Positions 1 to 8,752 of a DNA stretch of 64,000 nt are shown in pieces. The position numbers were made by a program, and so were the translations under genes. Origin of the DNA: Rhodopseudomonas palustris (GTDB lineage: Bacteria; Pseudomonadota; Alphaproteobacteria; Rhizobiales; Xanthobacteraceae); NCBI RefSeq assembly GCF_007005445.1, contig NZ_CP041387.1, positions 1-64,000 of the forward strand. The letters are read 5' to 3'. The notes beneath the pieces were generated by a model. The model was not told where the DNA came from, made no database searches, and worked only from the letters and a program-made list of their open reading frames with translations. Each line of letters begins with the position of its first letter. Positions within the stretch are counted from its first letter, which is position 1.

Positions 1-2085
1 TTGGGCGCAGAACTGGAGCGCGAATTCAAGGTTCTGTCGTCCCGTCGCTCGTTCGGGCTGAATTTTGAGCGGCATCGCCCGGAAAGCGTCGAACTGCCGG
101 GGCGTCCGATCCGCAAAGGCGACAAGGTACGCATCCTGCCTCCGAGGGGCGAGACCAAGAAGGGCGACCCGCGGCTTTGGAGAGTGCTGGCGATCCGACG
201 CGAGAACGGCAAACGCCTCGCCTATCTGGCGACGATATACGAGACCGAGGCGGAACGGGCGACCGTGGCGACAGACGATCTGATCGTGGTCGCAGAATTC
301 AAGGACTACATCTACCCCGGCCTTGTCAGCACCGGGAAGGTGGATCGTGGCGGCGATAAGCCCTTTCATACCGTCATCAACGGCGAGAACTTCCACGCTC
401 TTGAGGCGCTGACCTACACCCATAGGGGCAAGATCGACGCCATTTATATTGATCCGCCTTACAATACCGGGGCGAAGGACTGGAAATACAACAACGATTA
501 TGTCGAAGGCGACGATCTCTATCGGCACAGCAAGTGGTTGGCAATGATGGAACGTCGCCTCCTGATAGCCAAGGAATTGCTGAATACCGACGATTCGGTA
601 CTGATCGTCACTATCGACGAAAAAGAATACCTGCGGTTGGGGTTGCTGTTGGAGCAGGTTCTCCCTGACGCTCAAATCGAGATGATTACCACGGTGATCA
701 GTGCGAAGGGCGTGGCTCGTTTCGGGCAGTTTTCACGAGTCGAGGAGTTCATCTTCTTCGCGCGAATTGGAAAATCTACGGTCCAGCTTGGCGAGCAAAA
801 CATGCTGGACGATTCGCGTTCGGCAACGGCGCAGATCGGAAAAAGCATCGACTGGCTTGGACTTCGTCGCCGAGAACCAACGGCGAAACGTGGAGCGCGA
901 CCTAACCAATTCTACCCAATCTTCGTTAGTAGAGAGACCGGCTACATTGCGTCCATTGGCGAACCGATCTCGGATGACGTTGACCGCCTGAGTGTCGAAA
1001 CCCCAAAGGGAACCTTTGCTGTCTGGCCCTTGAGACCGAACGGTGGCGAAGGTCTTTGGGGTATCACGCCTGAAACGGCGAAGCGATATCTCCAAGCTGG
1101 ATACATCCGCGCTCGCAGCTACAAGCCAGAGCTTGAGCAGGTTGCTATTCACTACCTGCCTGGCGGAACGGTGAGCGCGATCCAAGATGGTCGAATCGAC
1201 ATTGTTGGCCGCGATCCGGACGGTGCAGTCCAGGCTGTTCACCGCGAACGCAAGGGTGTTATCCCAAAGCGCGTTTGGAACATGGCATCTCATAATGCGG
1301 AGAATGGAGGATCGCTAATCCTGTCCAAACTGCTTCCGGACCGTCGATTTCCGTTTCCAAAGTCACTTTACGCAGTGGAAGATTCGCTTCGCTTCTTCGT
1401 TGGCGACAAACCGAAAGCTATCATCCTCGACTTCTTTTCCGGATCCGGCACCACTGCCCATGCCGTGATGCGCCTGAACAAGCAGGACGGCGGCTATCGT
1501 CAGTGCATCAGCGTCACCAACAACGAAGTCGCCGCTGAGGAACAGGCCACACTGCGTAATTCTGGCTTACGCCCCGGCGACGCCGATTGGGAGAAGTGGG
1601 GCATCTGCGACTTCATTACCAAGCCACGCATCGCAGCCGCGATTACCGGCAGGACCAGCGAAGGCAAACCCGTCGAAGGTGACTACAAGTTCACCGACGA
1701 ATTCCCCATGGCCGACGGTTTCCAGGAAAACGCCGAATTCTTCACTCTCACCTACGAATCCCCGGTTGCTGTCAGCCACAATCGCGCCTTCGAGCGCATC
1801 GCACCGCTGCTTTGGATGCGAGCTGGAAGCGAGGGGCGACGGATCGCCAAGCTGCCACGCGAGGGGTGGGAGGTCGCTGATACCTATGGCCTGCTGACCG
1901 ATCTGGATATGGCCGCACCATACTGCGCGGCCATTGCAGCCAACAAGGCTATCCGCATCGCGTATATCGTCACCGACGACGAGCGCCGGTTCCAGTCCGT
2001 TGCCCGTCAGTTGCCCGACGGTGTCGAGCCAGTCCGACTTTATGAATCCTACCTGACCAATTTTCGATTTTCGATGGGGCGGTGA
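1..2085 (+). CDS. mod: Type III-like DNA (adenine) methyltransferase, Mod subunit, 5' end outside window
   Basis: Beta-class amino-methyltransferase that would modify host DNA for the restriction system. Visible order is motif IV first (DPPYNTG at about residues 151-157) and the AdoMet-binding motif I later (DFFSGSGTT, about 478-486), the arrangement of type III Mod and related enzymes. The reading frame is open from base 1; family members normally have a short extra N-terminal segment before the GAELEREFK stretch, so the leading TTG is probably an internal Leu codon and roughly 15-20 residues are missing. The stop is 3 bases before the helicase-nuclease gene, so the two form an operon. Base composition is lower in G+C than the chromosome to the right. 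The target sequence cannot be read from the protein. Confidence 0.88.
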   Translation: MGAELEREFKVLSSRRSFGLNFERHRPESVELPGRPIRKGDKVRILPPRGETKKGDPRLWRVLAIRRENGKRLAYLATIYETEAERATVATDDLIVVAEFKDYIYPGLVSTGKVDRGGDKPFHTVINGENFHALEALTYTHRGKIDAIYIDPPYNTGAKDWKYNNDYVEGDDLYRHSKWLAMMERRLLIAKELLNTDDSVLIVTIDEKEYLRLGLLLEQVLPDAQIEMITTVISAKGVARFGQFSRVEEFIFFARIGKSTVQLGEQNMLDDSRSATAQIGKSIDWLGLRRREPTAKRGARPNQFYPIFVSRETGYIASIGEPISDDVDRLSVETPKGTFAVWPLRPNGGEGLWGITPETAKRYLQAGYIRARSYKPELEQVAIHYLPGGTVSAIQDGRIDIVGRDPDGAVQAVHRERKGVIPKRVWNMASHNAENGGSLILSKLLPDRRFPFPKSLYAVEDSLRFFVGDKPKAIILDFFSGSGTTAHAVMRLNKQDGGYRQCISVTNNEVAAEEQATLRNSGLRPGDADWEKWGICDFITKPRIAAAITGRTSEGKPVEGDYKFTDEFPMADGFQENAEFFTLTYESPVAVSHNRAFERIAPLLWMRAGSEGRRIAKLPREGWEVADTYGLLTDLDMAAPYCAAIAANKAIRIAYIVTDDERRFQSVARQLPDGVEPVRLYESYLTNFRFSMGR

Positions 2086-2088
2086 GCG

Positions 2089-4692
2089 ATGAAGTTTACG
2101 CTCAAAGACGAGTATCAGACGCCCGCCGTAAAGGAGGTTCTGGAAAACCTGCGCAAGGCGCGCAAGCGCTGGCACGAGGACGGAGACAAGCACGGCTTTT
2201 CACTCACGGCGACCACCGGCGCGGGCAAAACCGTAATGGCGGCGGCGGTGATCGAGGCGCTATTCTTCGGCAATGACGAATTCGAGTTCGAAGCCGACCC
2301 CGGCGCTGTAGTGATCTGGTTCAGTGACGATCCATCACTGAACGAACAGTCCCGTTGGCGTTTGCAGCAGGCGTCCGACAAGCTGACAATCTCCGACCTG
2401 GTGACGATCGGCAACACCTTCAACCGTGAGAGGCTGGAAGCCGGGAAGGTCTATTTCCTAAACACGCAAAAGCTCTCCAAGAACAGCCTCCTTGTGCGCG
2501 GGCACGATTCCGATGATGCCGGTTTGGAAACGGCTGACGGGCAGAAGATCATGCCCGATATGCGCGCCTTCACCATATGGGACATTATCCGCAACACAAT
2601 CGAAGACCCGGACCTGACGCTTTACCTCGTGTTGGACGAGGCGCACCGGGGGATGAAGGACGGGGGGATAACCACCGCAACCGGCAGACCCACAATCGTC
2701 AAGCAGCTCATCAACGGAACGGGCGGAGTGCCCGGCGTTCCGATTGTCTGGGGAATCTCGGCCACCGTTCAGCGTTTCAACGATGCGATGGCCGGAATGC
2801 AGGGGCGTTCGATCATGTCGCATGTGGTCGTGGACCCAAAGCTGGTGCAGGCGTCCGGTCTTTTGAAGGACACCATCTCGCTCGACGTGCCGGACGAAAT
2901 CGGTGACTTTGAGACGGTGCTGCTGCGTCGGGGCACGGACAAGCTCCGCGAAATCACGGAGGCTTGGGCGGCCTACGCCGAAGAGCAGGGCGACACGAAT
3001 AAGGTGCTGCCCCTGATGGTGCTGCAAGTGCCGAACGCACCAGACCACAAGGACATCGGCAAATGGCTCGATACGATCTTTGAGCGATGGCCGGACCTGC
3101 CGCCCGATTGCGTCGCCAATGTCTTCGGAGAGCACAAGACAGAGACCTTCGGCAGCCGAACCGCTCCCTACATCGAGCCCCAGCGCGTGCAGGAATCCGA
3201 TTGGGTGCGCATTCTGGTGGCCAAAGACGCAATAAGCACTGGCTGGGACTGCCCCCGCGCCGAAGTGATGGTTTCGTTCCGCGCCGCGACCGACAAGACC
3301 CATATCACGCAGCTACTCGGGCGCATGGTGCGAACCCCGCTCGCGCGCCGTATTTCGGGCAATGACCGCCTGAATGCCGTGGACTGCCTCCTGCCGCACT
3401 TCAACAAGCAATCCGTCACAGCAGTCGTCACCGAGTTGATGACCGGCGGCGAAAGCGGAGAGGAATTGCCGGGCCGTCGCGTCCTCATCAATCCGCGCGA
3501 GATGAAGCCGAATCCCGCGATTCCCGAGGATGTGTGGGAAAAGCTTCTGTCCTTGCCCTCGCAAACCCTGCCGAGGAAGCAAGCCCGCCCAGTCAAGCGC
3601 CTCACCGCGCTTGCCCATGAACTGGCAATGGACGCGCTTCTGCCCGATGCGGGCAAGAAGGCCCATGCCGAGATGCACAAGGTGCTGGACGACGCGCAAG
3701 CGCGGTACGCTGACGAGATCAAGAAAGCGCGCCAGTCTGTCCTGACTGTTGAAGGCAAGACCGTTCAGACGGATGTGCAGACGCAGGCGATGACCTTCGA
3801 TGATTTCGTAGAAGCCGCTGACTATGCCGTGATCGAAGACGCATACAAGCGCGCCGGCCGAGCGATCAGCCCCGACTTGGCCACGACCTATGCCGAGCGC
3901 CTTGCCTCGCAGGTCGAAGACGCGGAGGACGAGGAAGAAGCTCTCATCGAAGCTCATACCACTATCGCCGCAATCGGACTTGTGCCGGGTGTCAAAAGCG
4001 ACCTTGAGGCAGCCGCCGAGAGTCTGGCGAAGGATTGGCTGGGCAAATACCACGACGACATCAAGGCGCTCACCGATGAACGGCAGGAAGTCTATCGGCA
4101 GATCAGCGAAATGAGCGCCAATCCGCTACCAATCGACATCGCGCGTCCGCATACGTGGCTGCAACCGACGACAGCGAGAGAACCCAACGGGAAGGAATAT
4201 GACCTGCCCCGATACGAACGTCATTTGCTATGTGACGAGGATGGCATGTTTCCTTACAGCGCTGGTTCGACATGGGAACCTGCCGTGCTCAATGCCGAGC
4301 TTCAACGGGAAGGAAGCATCGGCTGGTATCGGAATCCAGACCGCGCAAGCCAGGATTCGTTGGGGGTGATCTACGAGGAAGCTGGCGAGAACAGGATTCT
4401 ACGCCCGGATTTCATCTTTTTCGCTCGGCTGGATGATGGCAGCGTTGCAGCCGACCTTATTGACCCGCATGGGGACTATTTAGCCGACGCGCTGCCCAAG
4501 CTAAAAGGGCTGGCTGAGTATGCTGCGGGCAATCTGGAAAACTATCGACGTATCGAGGCTGTCTCAAAGACCAAGAGCGGAGCCTACCGAATGCTCGACA
4601 TGAAGAACGAAAAAGTAAGAGCAGCGGTGATGACAGCAACGAGCGCGGAGGGCCTTTACGCCAGTCCAGTAGCTGTTGACTATCGGGTATGA
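2089..4692 (+). CDS. res: Type III-like restriction subunit: DEAD/DEAH-box helicase with C-terminal nuclease-like domain
   Basis: Superfamily 2 helicase/translocase of 867 residues, partner of the preceding methyltransferase. Visible motifs: Walker A TTGAGKT (42-48), DEAH box in LVLDEAHRG (about 180-188) and a motif VI-like QLLGRMVRTPLARR (about 407-420). The C-terminal region (about 770-800) has RPDF followed by DLIDPHG where many Res proteins carry a PD-(D/E)xK nuclease with E-x-K; the expected Lys is not seen, so whether it cuts DNA by the usual chemistry is uncertain. Start ATG lies 3 bases after the mod stop. Known Mod-Res pairs restrict unmodified foreign DNA; this role is inferred from pairing and domains. 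Confidence 0.85.
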   Translation: MKFTLKDEYQTPAVKEVLENLRKARKRWHEDGDKHGFSLTATTGAGKTVMAAAVIEALFFGNDEFEFEADPGAVVIWFSDDPSLNEQSRWRLQQASDKLTISDLVTIGNTFNRERLEAGKVYFLNTQKLSKNSLLVRGHDSDDAGLETADGQKIMPDMRAFTIWDIIRNTIEDPDLTLYLVLDEAHRGMKDGGITTATGRPTIVKQLINGTGGVPGVPIVWGISATVQRFNDAMAGMQGRSIMSHVVVDPKLVQASGLLKDTISLDVPDEIGDFETVLLRRGTDKLREITEAWAAYAEEQGDTNKVLPLMVLQVPNAPDHKDIGKWLDTIFERWPDLPPDCVANVFGEHKTETFGSRTAPYIEPQRVQESDWVRILVAKDAISTGWDCPRAEVMVSFRAATDKTHITQLLGRMVRTPLARRISGNDRLNAVDCLLPHFNKQSVTAVVTELMTGGESGEELPGRRVLINPREMKPNPAIPEDVWEKLLSLPSQTLPRKQARPVKRLTALAHELAMDALLPDAGKKAHAEMHKVLDDAQARYADEIKKARQSVLTVEGKTVQTDVQTQAMTFDDFVEAADYAVIEDAYKRAGRAISPDLATTYAERLASQVEDAEDEEEALIEAHTTIAAIGLVPGVKSDLEAAAESLAKDWLGKYHDDIKALTDERQEVYRQISEMSANPLPIDIARPHTWLQPTTAREPNGKEYDLPRYERHLLCDEDGMFPYSAGSTWEPAVLNAELQREGSIGWYRNPDRASQDSLGVIYEEAGENRILRPDFIFFARLDDGSVAADLIDPHGDYLADALPKLKGLAEYAAGNLENYRRIEAVSKTKSGAYRMLDMKNEKVRAAVMTATSAEGLYASPVAVDYRV

Positions 4693-4761
4693 GGGACGGT
4701 TGGCGGTGGCAGTTGAAGAGTAGGGGCAACCCTGGTTGGCCATTTGGGGGGACAGAAATAC

Positions 4762-5961
4762 GTGCCGATCCGCAGAAGGGGAAATGGTCTCGAAAAATGG
4801 GAAATCGCGCTTATCAAGGCGATGGTTGCGCGAGGGGATTGGCCGAATGACCAAGACATTCTTGCATACTTTACACGTCCAACGCGCTCGGTGAACCATC
4901 GAGCCATCGCTGAAATCAGGAAGAACGAGAAACACACGGCAGTCAAAGCGGCAACCGATGAGGCTTTGAGCGAATTCTTAGCGACATGGCCCGACGTGGA
5001 CCCGCAGACGGGCCTAAGCATTCGAGGAGATGAGCTTCTAATAAAGGCGCGGGAGGCAATGATTGCCGCCGTTCACATCTTCAACGGAGCCGGCCTAACC
5101 TTTCGCGCGGAACTGTTCATCGTGAGCAGCATCATCGCTTGGACCTACCTGCTGCACGCATGGTTTCGGAGGGAAGGCATCGACTATCGCTATATGGATG
5201 CGGACGGCGCCATAAGGAAAACAAAGCAGGGCGAAGACTGCTATTGGGAGTTGGGCAAGTGTCTAAAACACGAGCGTTGCCCTGTATCTGCGGGTGTCAT
5301 TAAGAACCTTGAGTTCCTTCTGGAAATTCGACACGAAATCGAGCATCGTTCTACCAACCGAATAGACGACGCGATCAGCGCCAAACTTCAAGCCTGCTGC
5401 ATCAATTTCAACGACGCTATCAAATCCCATTTCGGCACCCAGTACGGTCTGGAGCGGCGCTTGCCCATAGCACTCCAGTTCGTAACCTTCAGTTCAGACC
5501 AGCGTGCGGTGCTCAAAAAGGCGAGTTCGCTTCCAGCCCATATCGAAGCGATGATGAATGACTTTCATCACGGACTTACCGAAGAGGAGCAAGCTGACCC
5601 GCGTTTCGCTTACCGTGTGGCTTTTGTTCCGAAGGTCGGCAATCGCGCGTCAAACGCCGACCTTGCCGTCGAGTTTATTAAGGCGGATTCCGAGGAAGCG
5701 AAGGAAGTTAGCCGAGTGCTGCTGAAGGAGGTCAACAAGAAGCGGTTCACTCCAAAGCAGGTTGTCGAGATCATGCAAGGCGAGGGGTACCCGGCGTTCA
5801 CTCAGCATTATCACACCCAACTGTGGAAAAGCCTCGATGCAAAAGACCCTGCCAAGGGCTTTGGTTGTGCCGGGGATTATAAGGGGACATGGGTTTGGTT
5901 TGATGCGTGGGTTGCCCGTGTGCGGGCGCACTGCCAAGAGCAGGGCGACAAATACAAGTGA
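4762..5961 (+). CDS. DUF3644 protein with HEPN-like RNase motif
   Basis: About 399 residues starting at GTG 4762, preceded by a G-rich stretch that can serve as ribosome binding site; a TTG six codons upstream (4744) is the alternative. The central region, about residues 88-225, resembles DUF3644. It contains R-H-E-I-E-H (Arg190, His195), which fits the R-x4-6-H signature of HEPN ribonucleases. A C-terminal segment (about 310-393) looks like a winged-helix-type fold. It lies 69 bases after res and shares its orientation and composition, so it probably belongs to the same defence island. HEPN proteins in such places often act as infection-triggered RNases; that role here is inference. Confidence 0.7.
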   Translation: MPIRRRGNGLEKWEIALIKAMVARGDWPNDQDILAYFTRPTRSVNHRAIAEIRKNEKHTAVKAATDEALSEFLATWPDVDPQTGLSIRGDELLIKAREAMIAAVHIFNGAGLTFRAELFIVSSIIAWTYLLHAWFRREGIDYRYMDADGAIRKTKQGEDCYWELGKCLKHERCPVSAGVIKNLEFLLEIRHEIEHRSTNRIDDAISAKLQACCINFNDAIKSHFGTQYGLERRLPIALQFVTFSSDQRAVLKKASSLPAHIEAMMNDFHHGLTEEEQADPRFAYRVAFVPKVGNRASNADLAVEFIKADSEEAKEVSRVLLKEVNKKRFTPKQVVEIMQGEGYPAFTQHYHTQLWKSLDAKDPAKGFGCAGDYKGTWVWFDAWVARVRAHCQEQGDKYK

Positions 5962-6017
5962 TGATTGCAGGTCCGGCTCTAGCTGCGTAGCATCAATACG
6001 ATTCGCAGGAGACAGCA

Positions 6018-7154
6018 ATGCAAGTAGATTTTTCCCAATACTACTACTTTCCTTGCCTCCAATGCTCCGAGCCGGAGCAAATCGGTTATAGCGAGCTGAC
6101 CAACGAGGACAAAGACGCGATTCTGCCGATCATCGAACTCAGCCAAATTAAGTACGAAGCTTCCTTTGAGGAAACTGTAGCTGTCATTTCTTCGATGTTG
6201 CAGGATCGGCCATTCGTTTTGGACTTATCAAAGGACCGCGCACCGCCGGCGTACGTCGCCAAGAACAATCCCGATCACGCGAGGATCGCTAGAATCCAAG
6301 CCGCTCAGGATGCCTATAATCAGGCTCTTACCTCACTCCTGACGCCGACGGACGGCTTTTCTACCTGGCGCACGCTGGTAGCAAACTTCCCGAACGCAAT
6401 CCCCGTACTGCAATTCACCGATCCGGAAACGCAGAGCAATCAGATTTTGCGGCAAGCTGCACAGCTTTCAAAGGATGGGTATGCGCGATTAGCTGTTCGC
6501 ATCACACAAGAAACAAATGAGGCGCTTTTCTCCGTAATCGGACAGATTGCGGCTATTCTCGATTCAGCGTCGCAGCTCCTCATCATCATTGACTGCGGAC
6601 AAGGCAGGCAACGCATATCTGAGCGCGCTGAGTTCGCGAAGCTCGCAATCGCTCGCATTCACGAGGAAATGGAACCGTCACAGGCGCTTGTTCTCACAGC
6701 CGTATGCTTGAATGACTCCTACACCAGTCCGCCTGACGGCATACTCAAGCTATACGAATCCTGTTCTTGGCACCTATGGTCGCAGGCAAGCGAAAAATTT
6801 CCATTTCTATTCGGCGACTACGGCTCCAACTACCGATACAAAAAGACTAACACATTTATGCCGGGGGATTGGAAGGCGCAGGTGGTATATCCGATGGAGG
6901 AGGCGTGGCTCGTCTACAAGCATCCTGATGCGCAAGATGCTCAAGGCTGGATCGAGGGCGCTAAGGCGGTGTTGGATAGTCCCAGTTGTGATAAGAAGAA
7001 TGAATGCTGGGGTAGCGAACTATTGGCGAAGGCTAAGAGTGGCAATATAGATGGCGTCGGCTCCGCCCGTTTTTGGCACGGCGCTAAGATCAATATGCAC
7101 ATTCATCGCCAAATCCGACATGCCCAAGCGAAGTTGGGGGGCGGTGAGCCCTAA
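6018..7154 (+). CDS. Beta-family (T4 beta / sce7725-like) protein
   Basis: A 378-residue protein with no signal peptide or membrane segment. It resembles the beta-protein family (phage T4 beta, Sorangium sce7725): an N-terminal PxxxxxQ-type start, a central part with alternating strands and helices and the FGDYGSNY segment near residue 273 that is typical of the family. Start ATG is preceded by a good AGGAG site. The biochemical function of the family is not established. Its stop overlaps by 4 bases the stop of the oppositely oriented sce7726-like nuclease gene; beta and sce7726 proteins are recurrent neighbours in accessory regions, so a joint function is plausible. Confidence 0.72.
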   Translation: MQVDFSQYYYFPCLQCSEPEQIGYSELTNEDKDAILPIIELSQIKYEASFEETVAVISSMLQDRPFVLDLSKDRAPPAYVAKNNPDHARIARIQAAQDAYNQALTSLLTPTDGFSTWRTLVANFPNAIPVLQFTDPETQSNQILRQAAQLSKDGYARLAVRITQETNEALFSVIGQIAAILDSASQLLIIIDCGQGRQRISERAEFAKLAIARIHEEMEPSQALVLTAVCLNDSYTSPPDGILKLYESCSWHLWSQASEKFPFLFGDYGSNYRYKKTNTFMPGDWKAQVVYPMEEAWLVYKHPDAQDAQGWIEGAKAVLDSPSCDKKNECWGSELLAKAKSGNIDGVGSARFWHGAKINMHIHRQIRHAQAKLGGGEP

Positions 7155-7717
7155 TCTTGGCTCCTCAGGCGAAGAATATCTCTAGAGAGATTGCAAATCT
7201 CTCGTTTGGAGATGCTGTTCATGACGCGCTCGATCATAGCGTCTTTGCTCGCCGACGTTATCATGGAAACCTCTGCTCGTCGCCCCAGCTCCACGAGCTC
7301 CTTCTTCGACAAAGCATAGAGTAACGAGCTCACGTCGACATTACGATTCCGTTTTGGGGTTCGAGCCATCCAGAAGCTACTGTCGTCTCGATAGACCATG
7401 AGCCCCCACCAAGCGGGAACAGTCTTCCTTGCCGCGGCCAAATGCTTCCGAGTTGTTACCAAGCTGACCCGGTCAAAGAAACGCGAGAAAGCCGGTACCT
7501 GGAACGTCAATCGGCGGAGGGTGTCCGCGTCGCTCTTAATCTCAAACCCGGCCAATTCACCATTAACGAGAGCCAAGTCGATGCGTGCGGAAGGACGAGG
7601 CATCTTGAATTCCTGTAGCAGCCCCGTCGAACCGTCATCCGGATGCAAAGCCCGCAGCCAATCGACTAGAGGCGCACGAATGCACGCGTCACGAAGCATC
7701 CCGGAATCTCTGCTCAT
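7151..7717 (-). CDS. sce7726-family protein, predicted PD-(D/E)xK nuclease
   Basis: 188 residues starting at ATG 7717 behind an AGGAAGGG ribosome site. Residues 36-61 read E36 (LLQEF), D47 (RIDLALV) and E59-I-K61 (GFEIKSD), a textbook PD-(D/E)xK nuclease core. The C-terminal third is Arg/Lys-rich and may bind nucleic acid. It is convergent with the beta-family gene with a 4-base overlap of the stops. In other genomes sce7726 proteins accompany beta/sce7725 proteins. Function is unknown; a DNA- or RNA-cutting effector is inferred from the active-site motif only. Confidence 0.75.
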   Translation of the reverse strand: MSRDSGMLRDACIRAPLVDWLRALHPDDGSTGLLQEFKMPRPSARIDLALVNGELAGFEIKSDADTLRRLTFQVPAFSRFFDRVSLVTTRKHLAAARKTVPAWWGLMVYRDDSSFWMARTPKRNRNVDVSSLLYALSKKELVELGRRAEVSMITSASKDAMIERVMNSISKREICNLSRDILRLRSQD

Positions 7718-8072
7718 TCATGCCCTTCCTGAAGGCAAGCATACTTTGTCATCCGTTATCCAACTCTCAACAAATATAGCCCATTCGAGATTCACCCTGT
7801 TCTTATCACTCCTGCCCACCAAGAAAGCACCCGTTCCCTTTCCTCGGCCCCGCCTTCTACAGCGCTATGTGAGGGCGCGAAGGCGGCTCCGAGGAAAGCG
7901 AACTACCCTCGGTGCTCTATCTCTAACTCTCTATAGGGATATCGTCAGAGGCATCGCCATAGGCCGAAGCTGTGGAAAACCTCAGCAGGAGTCGACAGAT
8001 ACAGCGTGCTACCCCGGTGCTACCCGGAGCATTTCAGTGGATAGAGACTAAGGGCTAACCCCTTGAAATCAT
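7718..8072. other. Gene-free junction between defence island and tRNA-Arg
   Basis: No convincing coding region on either strand; frames that stay open here have unnatural composition. The stretch lies at the 3' side of tRNA-Arg, the usual place for an integrative element end. It contains a spaced direct repeat at 8006-8025 and a T-rich to mixed composition. No integrase gene or remnant was recognised. Confidence 0.6.
8006..8025. repeat. Direct repeat GTGCTACCC x2, 11-base period
   Basis: GTGCTACCC occurs at 8006-8014 and again at 8017-8025. The 11-base period is one helical turn, as in arm-type sites bound by integrases or excision factors. It sits about 50 bases from the tRNA 3' end. Role as a recombination site is inference. 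Confidence 0.5.
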
Positions 8073-8149
8073 TGGCGCACCCGACAGGATTCGAACCTGT
8101 GACCTCTGCCTTCGGAGGGCAACGCTCTATCCAGCTGAGCTACGGGTGC
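8073..8149 (-). tRNA. tRNA-Arg (anticodon CCG), CCA encoded
   Basis: A complete cloverleaf can be drawn on the minus strand: acceptor GCACCCG (8149-8143) pairs with CGGGTGC, the anticodon stem TTGCC/GGCAG encloses the loop CTCCGAA with anticodon CCG, and the T loop reads TTCGAAT. The terminal CCA is encoded (8075-8073). It decodes CGG. Its 3' end faces the accessory island, consistent with use as an integration site. Confidence 0.95.
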
Positions 8150-8243
8150 GTGCCCCGTTCCTGTAGCCGATCGCAGGGGGATCGGCAACGGGAGAGAAAA
8201 GTGAAATTCTTTCAAGGGGGAAGGCCCCCTCAGGCGGCGGCCG

Positions 8244-8270
8244 CATGTTCGAATCGTGTCGGGCGCCCCG
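8244..8270 (+). other. tRNA 3'-end-like fragment
   Basis: The stretch is closely similar to the T arm and acceptor 3' strand of the adjacent tRNA-Arg but lies on the opposite strand: GTTCGAATC and TGTCGGG are shared, with about six differences over 29 bases. No matching 5' half exists upstream, so it is not a full tRNA gene. It may be the remnant of an attachment site. A short G5/C5 hairpin (8216-8229) precedes it and could be the terminator of the leftward yccF-like gene. The rest of 8150-8326 shows no gene. Confidence 0.5.
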
Positions 8271-8326
8271 AACTCAGGCGCGCCAAGCGGCCCAGGCGTG
8301 CCGCGACGTAGCTTGCCCAGGCCGCT

Positions 8327-8752
8327 CTACATCCTTGTGCCAAAGTCGTCGATCGGGACGATGACCTTGCCGATCGGCCACAGCGCGATGCCGGCCAGCT
8401 TCAGGTGGGCCCAGGCGAACGGGATGCCGATGATCGTCACCGCGAGCAGCACGGCTGTGACGACGTGCCCGATCGCCAGCCACCAGCCCGCGAACACCAG
8501 CCAGATGATGTTGCCGATCACCCCGAGCGGGCCGGTGCCGATGTCTTCGCGGCCGGTGACGGCTTCCCTGGGCACAGCGGTCTGGCCGAACGGAAACAGC
8601 GTGTAGACGCCGATACTGAAGGCCGCGCGTGCCCACGGCAGACCGATGATCGTGATTGCCATGATGACTGCCGCAACCGCCCAGCCGACCGCCATCCAGA
8701 AGCCGCCGAGCGCGATCCAAAGGATATTCAGCAGAAGCGAGACGGGAGACAT
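8327..8752 (-). CDS. YccF-domain inner-membrane protein
   Basis: 141 residues, almost entirely hydrophobic, with two tandem YccF (DUF307) units each with the pattern NI(L/I)W...GW..A and ITIIGLPWA / VTIIGIPFA. Four transmembrane segments are likely. Start ATG 8752 has AAGGA seven bases upstream; a TTG two codons earlier is less likely. Function of YccF proteins is not known. It is divergent from the small gene at 8961. Confidence 0.85.
   Translation of the reverse strand: MSPVSLLLNILWIALGGFWMAVGWAVAAVIMAITIIGLPWARAAFSIGVYTLFPFGQTAVPREAVTGREDIGTGPLGVIGNIIWLVFAGWWLAIGHVVTAVLLAVTIIGIPFAWAHLKLAGIALWPIGKVIVPIDDFGTRM

Noticed and set aside
7398..8051. Plus-strand frame of 217 codons across the sce7726 gene and the junction
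   Set aside because: It overlaps the well-supported nuclease gene in antisense and has no recognisable domain; no integrase motifs are present.
8063..8311. Open frame with [14 protein letters not shown] on the plus strand
   Set aside because: This peptide is the familiar antisense translation of a tRNA T arm and anticodon region; it is a shadow of tRNA-Arg.
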